Source: Tepidiforma sp. (GTDB lineage: Bacteria > Chloroflexota > Dehalococcoidia > Tepidiformales > Tepidiformaceae). From it: a stretch of DNA of 64,000 nucleotides. Shown piece by piece: positions 54,149 to 62,422 of this stretch; positions within the stretch are counted from its first letter, which is position 1, and each line of letters begins with the position of its first letter. The stretch spans positions 248,001-312,000 of the forward strand of contig NZ_BPIG01000002.1 in assembly GCF_026003995.1 (NCBI RefSeq), given 5' to 3'. A program made the translations under genes and the position numbers. A model generated the notes under the pieces. The model was not told the origin of the DNA. It saw only the letters and a program-made list of their open reading frames with translations, and did no database searches.

Positions 54149-55939
54149 TCAGGCCTTATCGAGCCAAAAGTAGGGGAGCTCCTCGGTCGGCGCGCCGTAG
54201 GAGCCCGGCACCGTCTGAACGCCGATGTTCTTCACCCACTCCTGGTAGCCGGTCCAGCCGGTCCCGGCACCCTGGTTTTGCGGGATGTACCACATCTTCG
54301 CGGCGTTCTTCCGCTGAATCTCGAAGAACAGCTCCTTCCGCTTGGCCGGGTCGAGCTCGCGCTGCTGCTGCTTCGCCAGCTGCTCCAGCTCCGGGTCCTT
54401 GATCTTGCTGTGGTTGAGCGGGTTGTCCGTGAAGAACCGGATCGGGTAGCTCCCCGCCTCCGGGAACGGCGTCTCGTAGCCGAACGCAATCCCCGTGAAG
54501 TTCCCCGTGAACGTCTGCGTGATGTACTTCGACGAGTAGTCCTGCACGTCCGTCGTCGTCTTGATGCCGATGGCGTTCAGGTACTGGATGTTCGCCTCCG
54601 CCACGGCGTTGAAGGCCGAGCCGTACCGGTTCGCCGTGTACTGGTACACCGTGCTGAAGCCGTCCGGGTAGCCTGCAGCTGCGAGCAGCTTCTTCGCCTC
54701 CGCCGGGTCGTACTTGAAATACTTCGAGGTCTCCCCCTGCGCGCTCGAGAGCGGGTCCAGCCAGAACCGCTCCAGCCCCGCCGGGATCAGGTTGTTCCAC
54801 CGCTCCGAGACCGCCAGCCCCGCGTCCTTCAGCTTCTTCACGTTGTACGCCAGGTCCAGCAGCGCCGCGCGGTCCGTGCTCATCGAGATCGCCTGCCGCA
54901 CCCGCGGGTCCTTGTTCCACGGCGAATCCGGGTTCGAATCCATGTAGAAGAACGAGAGCAGCTGCGAGACCTCGCCGTACAGCTGCACCTTCGGCAGCGC
55001 ATTCTTCACGTTCACCAGGTCTTCAGCATTCAGCCCGGAGATATCCGTGTTCCCCGCCTGGAACTGCGCCAGCCGGTTCGCGTACTCCGGGATGATCGCG
55101 ATCTCCACGCCGTCCATCAGCGGGAAGCCGCTGAAGTGCCAGTTCGGGTTCTTCGCGAACTTGAAGCCGACCGACGGCGTGTAGCTCTGCAGCACCCACG
55201 GGCCGGAGCCGATCGCCACCTTCGTCGGGTCGAACCCGCCGCTCCCGCCGGCCGCCTCCTTCGGCATCACCCAGAACAGGTTCGCATCGGCGAACACGTC
55301 GAGGAACGCCGCGTTCGGCTCCTTCAGCTTGAAGACCACCGTCGAAGCGTCCGGCGTCTCCATCCTGTCGACGAACGCCACCTGCGAGCGGTTCGCCGAC
55401 GTCTCGGCCGTCATCTTCCCCCACGAGAAGGTGATGTCCTCCGTGGTAATCGCCCGGCCGTTCACCGGCGCCACGTTGTGGAACTTCAGATTCGGCTTCA
55501 GCTTCACCGTCCACGTCAGCCCGTCCGGGCTCGCCTCCGCCGATTGCGCGAGGTCGCCCACCGGCCGCAGGTCGGCCTGCTTCACCCCGATGCCCGTGTT
55601 GTACCGGAAGAGCCGGCTGTAGACGTAGGCCGCGAACCCCTTCGTCAGGAACGAAAGGTTGCCGTACGGGTCGATCGAGGGCGGGTCGCCCGTCGAGTCC
55701 ACCTTCAGAATGCCGCCGCGCTTCGCGTTCGCGTACGGGTCGCTGGGCGTCGGCGTCGCCGCCGGCGCTGTCGTCGCCGTCCCTCCGGCCGCCGTCGGCG
55801 TCCGGCCTTCGTCGTCGTCACCGCCGCCGCAGCCGACGAGCGCGAGCCCCGCGGCACCGGCAGCCGCACCCGTCGCTGCCCCGAGGAACCGCCGCCGGCT
55901 GCGCCGATCCCTCCAGAACCTGTCCCAGTACTCCGACAA
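54149..55939 (-). CDS. Peptide/nickel ABC transporter substrate-binding lipoprotein, orphan paralogue
   Basis: 596 residues, family-5 substrate-binding protein exported by Tat (RRSRRRFLGAA) and lipid-anchored (ALVGC followed by GGGDDDE). It is nearly colinear with the protein at 28.8 kb; long identical blocks include RLAQFQAGNTD and DVQDYSSKYITQTFTGNFTGIAFGY. The TTG at 55939 is chosen because AAGGGGG sits 7 bases upstream and the start then matches the paralogue (SEYWDRFW). No permease or ATPase gene is adjacent, so it may share those at 30.7 kb or elsewhere. A possible promoter (TTGACA/CAGGAT) lies at 56048-56020. Confidence 0.93.
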   Translation of the reverse strand: MSEYWDRFWRDRRSRRRFLGAATGAAAGAAGLALVGCGGGDDDEGRTPTAAGGTATTAPAATPTPSDPYANAKRGGILKVDSTGDPPSIDPYGNLSFLTKGFAAYVYSRLFRYNTGIGVKQADLRPVGDLAQSAEASPDGLTWTVKLKPNLKFHNVAPVNGRAITTEDITFSWGKMTAETSANRSQVAFVDRMETPDASTVVFKLKEPNAAFLDVFADANLFWVMPKEAAGGSGGFDPTKVAIGSGPWVLQSYTPSVGFKFAKNPNWHFSGFPLMDGVEIAIIPEYANRLAQFQAGNTDISGLNAEDLVNVKNALPKVQLYGEVSQLLSFFYMDSNPDSPWNKDPRVRQAISMSTDRAALLDLAYNVKKLKDAGLAVSERWNNLIPAGLERFWLDPLSSAQGETSKYFKYDPAEAKKLLAAAGYPDGFSTVYQYTANRYGSAFNAVAEANIQYLNAIGIKTTTDVQDYSSKYITQTFTGNFTGIAFGYETPFPEAGSYPIRFFTDNPLNHSKIKDPELEQLAKQQQRELDPAKRKELFFEIQRKNAAKMWYIPQNQGAGTGWTGYQEWVKNIGVQTVPGSYGAPTEELPYFWLDKA

Positions 55940-56019
55940 TGCAAAACCCCCTTGCAACGCGCCTGTTTAGCCATCGACGTCGTTGATGCGTCGTATAGGC
56001 CATGCGCAAAGATGCCGGG

Positions 56020-56048
56020 ATCCTGAGGCCGCGCTTAGCCCCTGTCAA
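56020..56048 (-). promoter_or_regulatory. Possible promoter of the orphan binding-protein gene
   Basis: Minus strand: -35 TTGACA (56048-56043), 17-base spacer, -10 CAGGAT (56025-56020), leader about 75 bases. An inverted repeat CCCTGTC / GACAGGG (56040-56046 and 56059-56065) overlaps the -35 and could be an operator. Confidence 0.4.
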
Positions 56049-56127
56049 TGCATCATTCGACAGGGTCGAATACTTCGCCAGCGCACCTTCCCCCGGCTGC
56101 TGCCCCCGCACCTGCTACCATCCCCCC

Positions 56128-56979
56128 GTGCCCGGCTTCGTCGATGCCCACACCCACCTCTTCCCCCCGGCGCAGGCCGCCCGGCGGGCCGACCTCGCCG
56201 CCTCCGACCCCACCTTCGCGGAGATGTACGCCGACCCTGCGGCGAAGCTCGCCGATGCCCCCGCCCTCCGCGCCGCGCTCGCCCGCGCCGGCATCGACCG
56301 CGCCGTCGCCGCCGGCTTCGCCTTCCAGTCGCCGGCCCGCCTCGCCGAGCAGGCCGAGTACCTGCTCGCCGCCGCTGCCGAGGCCCCCGGGGTCATCGCC
56401 CCCCTCCCATGCCTCAACCCCGCCGCGCCCGGCTGGGAGCGTGACGCAGCCCGCTGGCTCGCCGCCGGCGCCCGCGGCTTCGGCGAGCTCCGCCCCGGCA
56501 ACCAGGGCTGGGACCCGCTCGGCCCCGAGAGCCTCCGCCTCGCGCACCTCGCCGCCGAGACGGGCGCCGTCCTCCTCTGGCACGTCTCCGAACCCGTCGG
56601 CCACGCCTACCCCGGCAAGCGCGGCGGCATCGCCCCTGCCGAGCTCATCGAACTCGCCGCCCGCGTCCCCGCCGCGCGCATGGTGGCCGCCCACCTTGGC
56701 GGCGGCATCTCCTTCTATCTGCAAATGCCTGAAGTTCGGCGGGCTATCGGAAATATCTATTTCGATACCGCGGCCGTGTCATTGCTGTATGATGAAGGAA
56801 GCGTCGCGCGCCTCGTCGCCCTCGCCGGCGCGGAGCGCGTGCTCTTCGGCTCCGATTTCCCGTTGCTCGCCCCGGGGCGCCAGCTCCAGCGCATCGCGGC
56901 GGAACTCCCGCCCGATGCCGTCGCCCGGGTGTGCGGCGGGAATGCGCAATCTCTCTTCTTTGGAACCGCCGCACCATGA
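56128..56979 (+). CDS. Amidohydrolase family 2 protein (TIM-barrel)
   Basis: 283 residues. It opens with FVDAHTHLFPP (HxH metal motif), has WHVSEPVGHAYPG in the middle (metal His), AAHLGGG after it and GSDFPLLAPG near the end (metal Asp), the arrangement of amidohydrolase_2 decarboxylase/hydrolases. GTG start 6 bases after TACCAT (56116-56121) and without a ribosome site: probably leaderless. The thpR gene overlaps its stop by 4 bases. The substrate is not known. Confidence 0.9.
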   Translation: MPGFVDAHTHLFPPAQAARRADLAASDPTFAEMYADPAAKLADAPALRAALARAGIDRAVAAGFAFQSPARLAEQAEYLLAAAAEAPGVIAPLPCLNPAAPGWERDAARWLAAGARGFGELRPGNQGWDPLGPESLRLAHLAAETGAVLLWHVSEPVGHAYPGKRGGIAPAELIELAARVPAARMVAAHLGGGISFYLQMPEVRRAIGNIYFDTAAVSLLYDEGSVARLVALAGAERVLFGSDFPLLAPGRQLQRIAAELPPDAVARVCGGNAQSLFFGTAAP

Positions 56980-57587
56980 GCGAAGCCTCCCAACAGGAAC
57001 ACGTCCGGCTCTTCGTCGCCTGCGAAGTCCCGGACGACGTCAAGGACGCCATCCGCACCGTCATCGATGACCTCCGCTCCCGCTCCGGCAACGCCGTCCG
57101 CTGGGTCCGCCCCGAAGGCGTCCACATCACCCTCAAATTCCTCGGCGAAGTCCCCACCCGCAAGCTCCCCCACGTCAAACTCGCCATCCAGGAAGCGGTC
57201 GTCGGCCACTCGCCCTTCGAGCTCGAATTCTCCACGATCGGCACCTTCGGCGGCCGCGAAGGCCTGCGCCTCATGTGGATCGGCGTTGCCGGCGATGTCC
57301 TCCGCCTCGAAGCCCTCGTCCGCTCCGTGAACGCCGCGCTCGGCGTCGTCGGCTTCGAACCGGAGCGCCGCCCCTTCCGCCCGCACCTCACCCTCGGCCG
57401 CGTCCGCGACGACGTCTCCACCCGGCAGCGCGCCGAGATCGAAGTCGCCGTCGGCAAGACCGAGATCCCGCAGGTCAGCTGGCGCACCGCCCAGGTCTCG
57501 CTGATGCGCAGCCGCCTCTCACCCGCCGGCGCCAGCTACGAAACCGTCGCGAGTTTCCCGCTCCGCGTCGTTCAGCAGCCCGTCTGA
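56976..57587 (+). CDS. thpR: RNA 2',3'-cyclic phosphodiesterase (ThpR/LigT)
   Basis: 203 residues, 2H phosphoesterase. The two HxT motifs are HITLKFLGEV (His50) and PHLTLGRV (His137). Opens 2',3'-cyclic phosphates in RNA; length and RLFVACEVPDDV start fit the family. ATG overlaps the amidohydrolase stop (ATGA). Confidence 0.93.
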   Translation: MSEASQQEHVRLFVACEVPDDVKDAIRTVIDDLRSRSGNAVRWVRPEGVHITLKFLGEVPTRKLPHVKLAIQEAVVGHSPFELEFSTIGTFGGREGLRLMWIGVAGDVLRLEALVRSVNAALGVVGFEPERRPFRPHLTLGRVRDDVSTRQRAEIEVAVGKTEIPQVSWRTAQVSLMRSRLSPAGASYETVASFPLRVVQQPV

Positions 57588-57594
57588 GCCGTCC

Positions 57595-58218
57595 TTACCC
57601 CACGAGCCGCGGCTCGAGCACCACCACCGTCAGGTCCGCGGGCAGCCCGCTCCGCGTCACCTGCAGCTTCGGCTGCGGCTCCGGCTTCGTCCCGGTCTCC
57701 TTCAGGAACTTCTCCAGCGGGTCCAGCTCGAGCGTCTCCGGCCCCACCCGGTAGTGCATCGGGATCGCCACCCGCGGCTCGATGCGCGTCATCACGTCCG
57801 CCGCCGCGACCGCCGAGAGCGAGCCGTCGCCGCCCACCGGCAGCAGCAGCACGTCGACGTCCTTCAGCTCCGCGAGGTTCGCCGTCGCCGGCAGCCCGAG
57901 GTGCCCCACCCGGATGCCGTCCAGCTCCACCACGAAGCTTACCGTCCGGCTGCCGTCCGCCCGTTTCATGGCCGTCGCCGTCACCAGCACGCCGCCGATT
58001 TCGTACTCACCGGGGGCGTCCAGCACCATCGGTTCGCCGCTCACCAGCTCCCGCGCGCCGTAGCGCGGGTCGCCCGGGCAGCTCAGGGTCACGATCTCCG
58101 CCTGCTGCTTCCCGAGGACGAACCCCGAATCCGGCGGCACCGGGTCCATCAGCACCGTGCCGTCGCGCCCTTTCAGACGGAAGCAGGTCCGGCCGAGGAA
58201 CAAGATTTCGAGCGCCAC
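57595..58218 (-). CDS. MBL-fold protein, degenerate metal site
   Basis: 207 residues, UlaG-like metallo-beta-lactamase fold: LGRTCFRLKGRDGTVLMDPVPP at the start, VLDAPGEYEIGGVLVTA, VVELDGIRVGHLGLPATA and VAIPMHYRVGPET at the end (His in the fourth motif kept). The HxHxDH motif is replaced by LSCPGDPRYG, so the usual zinc site is broken and hydrolase activity is doubtful. GCGTGGG precedes the start. Convergent with thpR. Members of this degenerate group are uncharacterised. Confidence 0.85.
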   Translation of the reverse strand: MALEILFLGRTCFRLKGRDGTVLMDPVPPDSGFVLGKQQAEIVTLSCPGDPRYGARELVSGEPMVLDAPGEYEIGGVLVTATAMKRADGSRTVSFVVELDGIRVGHLGLPATANLAELKDVDVLLLPVGGDGSLSAVAAADVMTRIEPRVAIPMHYRVGPETLELDPLEKFLKETGTKPEPQPKLQVTRSGLPADLTVVVLEPRLVG

Positions 58219-58273
58219 GCCCCCATCCTACCCCGGCCGCCCACCACGAGGAAGATTCGGCGAACCCGGCTGA

Positions 58274-59407
58274 TCAGTTCCCGTCGCGCGTCAGCAGCAC
58301 CCCGGCCGCCAGCCCGCCCGTGCCCAGCGCGGTCACCAGCGCGCAATCGACCTTCGCCTGCTTCGCCGCCTTCACGAACGCCAGCTCCAGCCCCTCGACC
58401 GGCGTCGCGAGCCCGGCCACCGGCCACACCTCGCCCCGCGCCATCGCCTCCAGCGCCAGCGCCGCCGCCGCCGGGCCGCCCGCCGCCAGCAGCTGCCCCA
58501 GCGTCCCCGCGGGCGCCGTCACGTCCGCGAAGTACGCATGCCGCCCGAACGTCCGCAGCGCCCCGAAGCCGTCCGCTACGTCCGCCTCCGGCCGTCCGTC
58601 GGCGCACGAAACGAACAGGTCGACCTGGTTCTGCAGGTACCCCGCGTCCGCCAGCACCGCCTGCATCAGCCGCCCGGCTTCGTTCGCGCCGGGGAGCGCC
58701 GTCGGCTCGGCTGCCGGGTCGAACACCTCCGCCGCGCCCGCCACCCGCGCGAGCACGCGCGCGCCGCGCCCCCGCGCATGCGCCTCCGACTCGATGACGA
58801 GGAACGCCGCGCCCTCAGCCGGCACCATCCCCGCGTGCTCCCGGTCGAACGGCAGCGCCCGCGCCGCGCTCATGCCCCGCAAGTGCTCCAACAGCGGCCG
58901 CTGCAGCGCCTGCGCCGCCCCCGCGATGACGACGTCCGCTTCGCCGCGGGCCACGAGCCGCGCCGCCTGCACCACTGCCGACAGCCCGCTCGCCTCGCCG
59001 CCTGCCACGCAGACGACCGGCCCCCGGACGCCGAGCACCCGCGCGATGAGCTGGCCGTACGGCGCGAAGATCCCCGGCTGACCCGGCGCCCGCAGCGGCA
59101 GCCCCTCGGCGACGCCGAACCGCCGCGCATCGCCCGCGCCCGCGCCCAGCCCCGCCGCGTCGAGCGCGCGCAGCGCCGCGTCGAGCGCCAGCAGCGAGCC
59201 GCGGTCGAGGAAATGCACGACGTTCCGCGGGATGCCGGGGTGCGGCCGGAACTCGTCGCCGAACCCGATGCCGGGCAGCGCCTCGCCCTCGTCGCCGGGC
59301 GCGAACTCTCCCGCCGCCGGCTCGGCCGCCAGCAGCCGCTCCCACACGCCGCCGCCGCCCGCTGCCGCGGCCGTCAGCCCGAACCCGGTGACGACCGGGC
59401 GGTTCAC
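58274..59407 (-). CDS. Beta-ketoacyl synthase-like protein (chain-length-factor-like)
   Basis: 377 residues, thiolase-fold ketosynthase: VVTGFGLTAA at the start, nucleophile region VVCVAGGEASGLSAVVQAA (Cys appears kept), GAANEAGRLMQAVLAD, and GTLGQLLAAGG near the end. The two catalytic His positions look changed: SCADGRPEAD for the NxHGT segment and TAPAGTLGQ for the K..GH segment. This is like inactive partner subunits (chain-length factors) or a decarboxylase-like KS. GTG start. A 36-residue membrane peptide gene is 25 bases upstream. No acyl carrier protein gene is nearby. Confidence 0.8.
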   Translation of the reverse strand: MNRPVVTGFGLTAAAAGGGGVWERLLAAEPAAGEFAPGDEGEALPGIGFGDEFRPHPGIPRNVVHFLDRGSLLALDAALRALDAAGLGAGAGDARRFGVAEGLPLRAPGQPGIFAPYGQLIARVLGVRGPVVCVAGGEASGLSAVVQAARLVARGEADVVIAGAAQALQRPLLEHLRGMSAARALPFDREHAGMVPAEGAAFLVIESEAHARGRGARVLARVAGAAEVFDPAAEPTALPGANEAGRLMQAVLADAGYLQNQVDLFVSCADGRPEADVADGFGALRTFGRHAYFADVTAPAGTLGQLLAAGGPAAAALALEAMARGEVWPVAGLATPVEGLELAFVKAAKQAKVDCALVTALGTGGLAAGVLLTRDGN

Positions 59408-59431
59408 CGCTGGGTCGGCCCCGTCAGCCAG

Positions 59432-59542
59432 CTAGTCCAGCTCCTCATCGAGGAATTCGTCGTCTTCCTGCCGGCGGCGCCAGAACATGATCGCCCCGGC
59501 CAGGGCGCCCAGCAGCGCAAGAATCCCGAGCACCTTCTTCAT
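59432..59542 (-). CDS. 36-residue membrane microprotein
   Basis: Reading from the ATG at 59542: one hydrophobic helix (VLGILALLGALAGAIMF) preceded by two Lys and followed by WRRRQEDDEF and an acidic end (LDEELD). A near-perfect AAGGAGGT lies 8 bases before the ATG, and a TATACT box at 59614-59609. It is on the strand of the ketosynthase-like gene and 24 bases upstream of it. Small bitopic proteins of this kind often regulate a membrane enzyme. Too short for routine gene finding but well supported. Confidence 0.75.
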   Translation of the reverse strand: MKKVLGILALLGALAGAIMFWRRRQEDDEFLDEELD

Positions 59543-59608
59543 GGCGGAGTACCTCCTTGGCCTGCTCACGCCGCTCCCCGGGGGAGACGCGCCCACCGGC
59601 CCGCGTCA

Positions 59609-59614
59609 AGTATA
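59609..59614 (-). promoter_or_regulatory. -10 box upstream of the membrane microprotein
   Basis: TATACT on the minus strand, 66 bases before the microprotein ATG; no clear -35. Confidence 0.4.
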
Positions 59615-59756
59615 GGCGGCCCCCGCCGGTTGGGACTATCCGGCCCCCGCCCGGAGCGATTCCAGCTCGAGAACCAGTTCGAACCCGGACCCCGCATCGC
59701 CCTGTCCCGCCCGTCAGCTTGAATCGCGTCTCACCCGGCGCGAAACTGAGAAGCGG

Positions 59757-60203
59757 ATGAAGTCCTCCCGCCCCACGAGCGAACTCCTCGAGCTCCTCGC
59801 GAGCCGCGGCCTCGCCGCCACCACCCAGCGGCTGGCCCTCCTCGCCGCTGTCCTCGATTCGCACGACCGCCACCTCTCGGCCGAAGACCTCTACCGCGAA
59901 CTCTCCGAAGAGCTCCCCACCCTCAGCCGCGCCACCGTCTACAACAACCTCGCCGCCCTTGGCGCCGCCGGTCTCATCGAAAAGCTCGAAACCCCCGACG
60001 GCTCCCGCTACGGTCCCGTCGCCCGGCCCCACGTCAACCTCGTCTGCACCGCTTGCGGCAGCATCTCCGACGTCCTCGTCGGCGACCCCGACCTCGAAGC
60101 GCTCATCGACCGCGCCGCCGCCAGCGGTCAATTCCAGCCCCGCTCCGTCTCCCTCAGCGTCAACGGCCTCTGCAGCCCCTGCGCCGCCGCGGCCGCCGGC
60201 TGA
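59757..60203 (+). CDS. Fur-family transcriptional regulator (PerR/Zur-like)
   Basis: 148 residues. Winged helix with SRGLAATTQRLALLAAVLDSHDRHLSAEDLYRELSEELPTLSRATVYNNLAALGAAGLI, then a dimerisation domain. Structural zinc: CTACG and CSPC. Regulatory-site ligands are partly seen (RPHVNLVC). Regulates metal or peroxide response genes. ATG at 59757. Divergent from the microprotein gene, with a 214-base intergenic region between them; no clear Fur-type palindrome was found there. Confidence 0.92.
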   Translation: MKSSRPTSELLELLASRGLAATTQRLALLAAVLDSHDRHLSAEDLYRELSEELPTLSRATVYNNLAALGAAGLIEKLETPDGSRYGPVARPHVNLVCTACGSISDVLVGDPDLEALIDRAAASGQFQPRSVSLSVNGLCSPCAAAAAG

Positions 60204-60256
60204 GCCGCCCCGCCATCCTGTACCTTCGCCGCGCCCGCGGCTACGCTGGAGCCGCC

Positions 60257-61432
60257 ATGCCTGCCGCCTTCATCTACGACGCGACCCGCACCCCGTGGGG
60301 CAAGTTCGGCGGCGCCCTCAAAGACCACGCGGCCAGCGACCTCGCCGCCCTCCTCATCCGCACCCTCGTCCAGCGCAACCGGCTCGACCCGGCCGCCATC
60401 GATAACGTCATCCTTGGCCAGGTCCTCCAGGCCGGCGCCGGCCAGCTCCCCTCGCGCCAGGCCCTCATCGCCGCCGGCCTCCCCGAATCGACGCCCTCCA
60501 CCCTCGTCAACAAGGTCTGCGGCTCCGGCATGCGCGCCGTCACCCTCGCCGCCTCCCTCATCCAGCTCGGCGAGGCCGACCTCGTCCTCGCCGGCGGCAT
60601 GGAATCCATGTCCAACGTCCCCTACTACGACGTCCACACCCGCTGGGGCGCCCGCATGGGCAACAAGACGCTCATCGACGGCATGGTCTACGACGGCCTC
60701 TGGTGCGCGTTCGACGATGTCCACATGGCGAACCAGGCCGACGACATGGCTGCCCGCCGCGAAGTCTCCCGCGAAGAGATGGACGAATGGTCCGTCCGCA
60801 GCCAGAAGCGCTGGGGCGCCGCCTTCGAAGCCGGCCACTTCGACCGCGAAATCACCCCCGTGCCGAACCGGCGCGACCCCAACCACATCGCCCTCGCCCG
60901 CGACGAAAGCCCGCGCCCGAACTCCACCGTCGAACGACTCGGCCGCATCCCCACCGTCTACGGCACCCGCGCCATCACTGCCGGCAACGCCCCCGGCACG
61001 AACGACGGCGCCGCCGTCCTCCTCCTCGGCTCCGAAGAAGCCGGCCGCCGCCACGGGCTCACCCCGCTCGCGCGCATCGCTGGCTGGGCCGAATCGGCTA
61101 CCCGGCCCGCCGAGTACCCCGTCGCCTCGGCGCTCGCCCTCCGCCGCCTCGCCGAGAAAACCCGCCTCGCCGTCGACGATTTCGACATCATCGAAGTCAA
61201 CGAAGCCTTCGCCTGCGTCCCGCTCATCTGCGGCCGCGAACTCCACTGGGACGCCGACCGCGTCAACCGCTGGGGCGGCTCCGTCGCCATGGGCCACCCG
61301 ATCGGCGCGACCGGCGCCCGTCTCGTGCTCACCAGCGCCTACCAGCTGCAGGAAGCCGGCGCGCGCTACGCCGCCGCCGCCATCTGCTCCGGCACCGGGC
61401 AGGGCGACGCCATCCTGCTCGAACGCCCCTGA
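60257..61432 (+). CDS. Acetyl-CoA acyltransferase (thiolase)
   Basis: 391 residues. Nucleophile Cys88 in LVNKVCGSGMRAV, followed by GGMESMSNVPYY; the second half has NEAFACVPL, HPIGATGARLV (His) and CSGTGQGDA (second Cys). Complete degradative/biosynthetic thiolase that joins or splits acyl-CoA units. A TACGCT box ends 9 bases before the ATG with no ribosome site: probably leaderless. Convergent with the TetR gene. Confidence 0.95.
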   Translation: MPAAFIYDATRTPWGKFGGALKDHAASDLAALLIRTLVQRNRLDPAAIDNVILGQVLQAGAGQLPSRQALIAAGLPESTPSTLVNKVCGSGMRAVTLAASLIQLGEADLVLAGGMESMSNVPYYDVHTRWGARMGNKTLIDGMVYDGLWCAFDDVHMANQADDMAARREVSREEMDEWSVRSQKRWGAAFEAGHFDREITPVPNRRDPNHIALARDESPRPNSTVERLGRIPTVYGTRAITAGNAPGTNDGAAVLLLGSEEAGRRHGLTPLARIAGWAESATRPAEYPVASALALRRLAEKTRLAVDDFDIIEVNEAFACVPLICGRELHWDADRVNRWGGSVAMGHPIGATGARLVLTSAYQLQEAGARYAAAAICSGTGQGDAILLERP

Positions 61433-61463
61433 AAGCAGCCGCCGTCCCGCGCCGGCCGGGCGC

Positions 61464-62081
61464 TCAGCCGGCGCCCGTCTCCCTCCGCTCGCCGAACGCC
61501 GCCTCCATCAGCCGCTGGAGCGCCTCCAGCTGCCGCACCGGGCCGGGCGCGCCGGGCGCCATCAGCTGCACGAACCGCGCGCCCCAGTAGAACGAATAAA
61601 GCGCCTGCGCCAGCGCCTCGATGTCCCAGCCCTCGAGCCGGTCGCCGAAATCCCGCTTCAGGAGGAAGGCCACCGCCCGCAGGATCCGTCCCAGCTCCTC
61701 GCCGAATTCGTTCAGCAGCGCCGCATCCTCGTCCCGCACCGCCACCAGCGCCCGCTCGAACAGCAGCCGCGTATCGAGATCCGCCCCCGGCAGCTCGAGC
61801 GCCGCGAACGTCGCCCGCGAAAGCTCCGCGAAGCCCGTCTCCACCTGCTCCGGGTGCTCCCACGCGGCTTTCACCGCCTCCGCCGGCCCCGCCATCCCTT
61901 CGCGCGCCAGCTCTTCCTTGCTCGCGAAATACCGGTAAATCGCGCCCGGCGAAATGCCCGCCTCCTGCGCGATCTCCGCCATCGTCGCCGCCGCGATGCC
62001 CTTCTGCGAAAACACCCGCGCGGCGGCTTCGAGGATGCTCCGCCGCCGCGCCTCCAGGTGTGCCTGCGAAACTTTCGCCAT
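61464..62081 (-). CDS. TetR family transcriptional regulator
   Basis: 205 residues. HTH: RRRSILEAAARVFSQKGIAAATMAEIAQEAGISPGAIYRYFASKEELAREGM. The C-terminal ligand domain is not assignable (PaaR/FadR-like, QsdR-like). The gene is on the minus strand, downstream of a short coiled-coil gene; palindromic operators lie upstream of that gene. The convergent thiolase suggests fatty-acid or CoA-ester control, by analogy. Confidence 0.92.
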   Translation of the reverse strand: MAKVSQAHLEARRRSILEAAARVFSQKGIAAATMAEIAQEAGISPGAIYRYFASKEELAREGMAGPAEAVKAAWEHPEQVETGFAELSRATFAALELPGADLDTRLLFERALVAVRDEDAALLNEFGEELGRILRAVAFLLKRDFGDRLEGWDIEALAQALYSFYWGARFVQLMAPGAPGPVRQLEALQRLMEAAFGERRETGAG

Positions 62082-62103
62082 CCGTGTCCCTGCCCCCGCC
62101 GGC

Positions 62104-62274
62104 TCAGTTCGCCTTCGCCAGGTCCGGGAGCACCTGCAGTTTAGCGCGGGCGCGCTTCAGCGCACGCTCCAGCTTCTCCACGCGCAGCAGCCGCTCCAGC
62201 GTCATCCGCTGCGCAATCTCCCGCTCGAACGCTTCCAGCTCGCGCTGCCGCGCCACCATCAGTTCGTACAGCAT
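62104..62274 (-). CDS. Small coiled-coil protein upstream of the TetR gene
   Basis: 56 residues from the ATG at 62274 (GGAGGG 8 bases upstream): almost entirely one charged helix (ELEAFEREIAQRMTLERLLRVEKLERALKRARAKL). A longer frame starts at 62313, inside the operator. It is 22 bases upstream of the TetR gene and almost certainly cotranscribed. Function unknown; a small helical partner is possible. Confidence 0.6.
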   Translation of the reverse strand: MLYELMVARQRELEAFEREIAQRMTLERLLRVEKLERALKRARAKLQVLPDLAKAN

Positions 62275-62298
62275 CGTCCTGCCCTCCACGAAAGTCTG

Positions 62299-62333
62299 TG
62301 AACGACCGTTCACTGAATGAATAGTCGTTCATT
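62299..62333. promoter_or_regulatory. Double palindromic operator of the TetR operon
   Basis: Two palindromes 3 bases apart: TGAACG-AC-CGTTCA (62299-62312) and AATGAA-TAGTCG-TTCATT (62316-62333). Both contain the half-site TGAACGAC. The second one covers the -10 (GACTAT, 62326-62321) of a minus-strand promoter with -35 TTGACG at 62349-62344 (17-base spacer). This is a typical autoregulatory TetR site. Confidence 0.75.
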
Positions 62334-62349
62334 TATGCCGGGACGTCAA
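62321..62349 (-). promoter_or_regulatory. Promoter of the coiled-coil/TetR operon
   Basis: Minus strand: TTGACG (62349-62344), 17-base spacer, GACTAT (62326-62321), overlapping the operator. Confidence 0.5.
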
Positions 62350-62422
62350 GGCCCTCCCCGGCCCCAATCGTGAAATTTCCGCACCGCTTCCCCGCCCCGC
62401 CCTGTGCGATACTCCCCATCCC

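Noticed and set aside
57595-58218. Calling this a functional metallo-beta-lactamase
   Set aside because: The zinc motif is missing; only the fold can be claimed.
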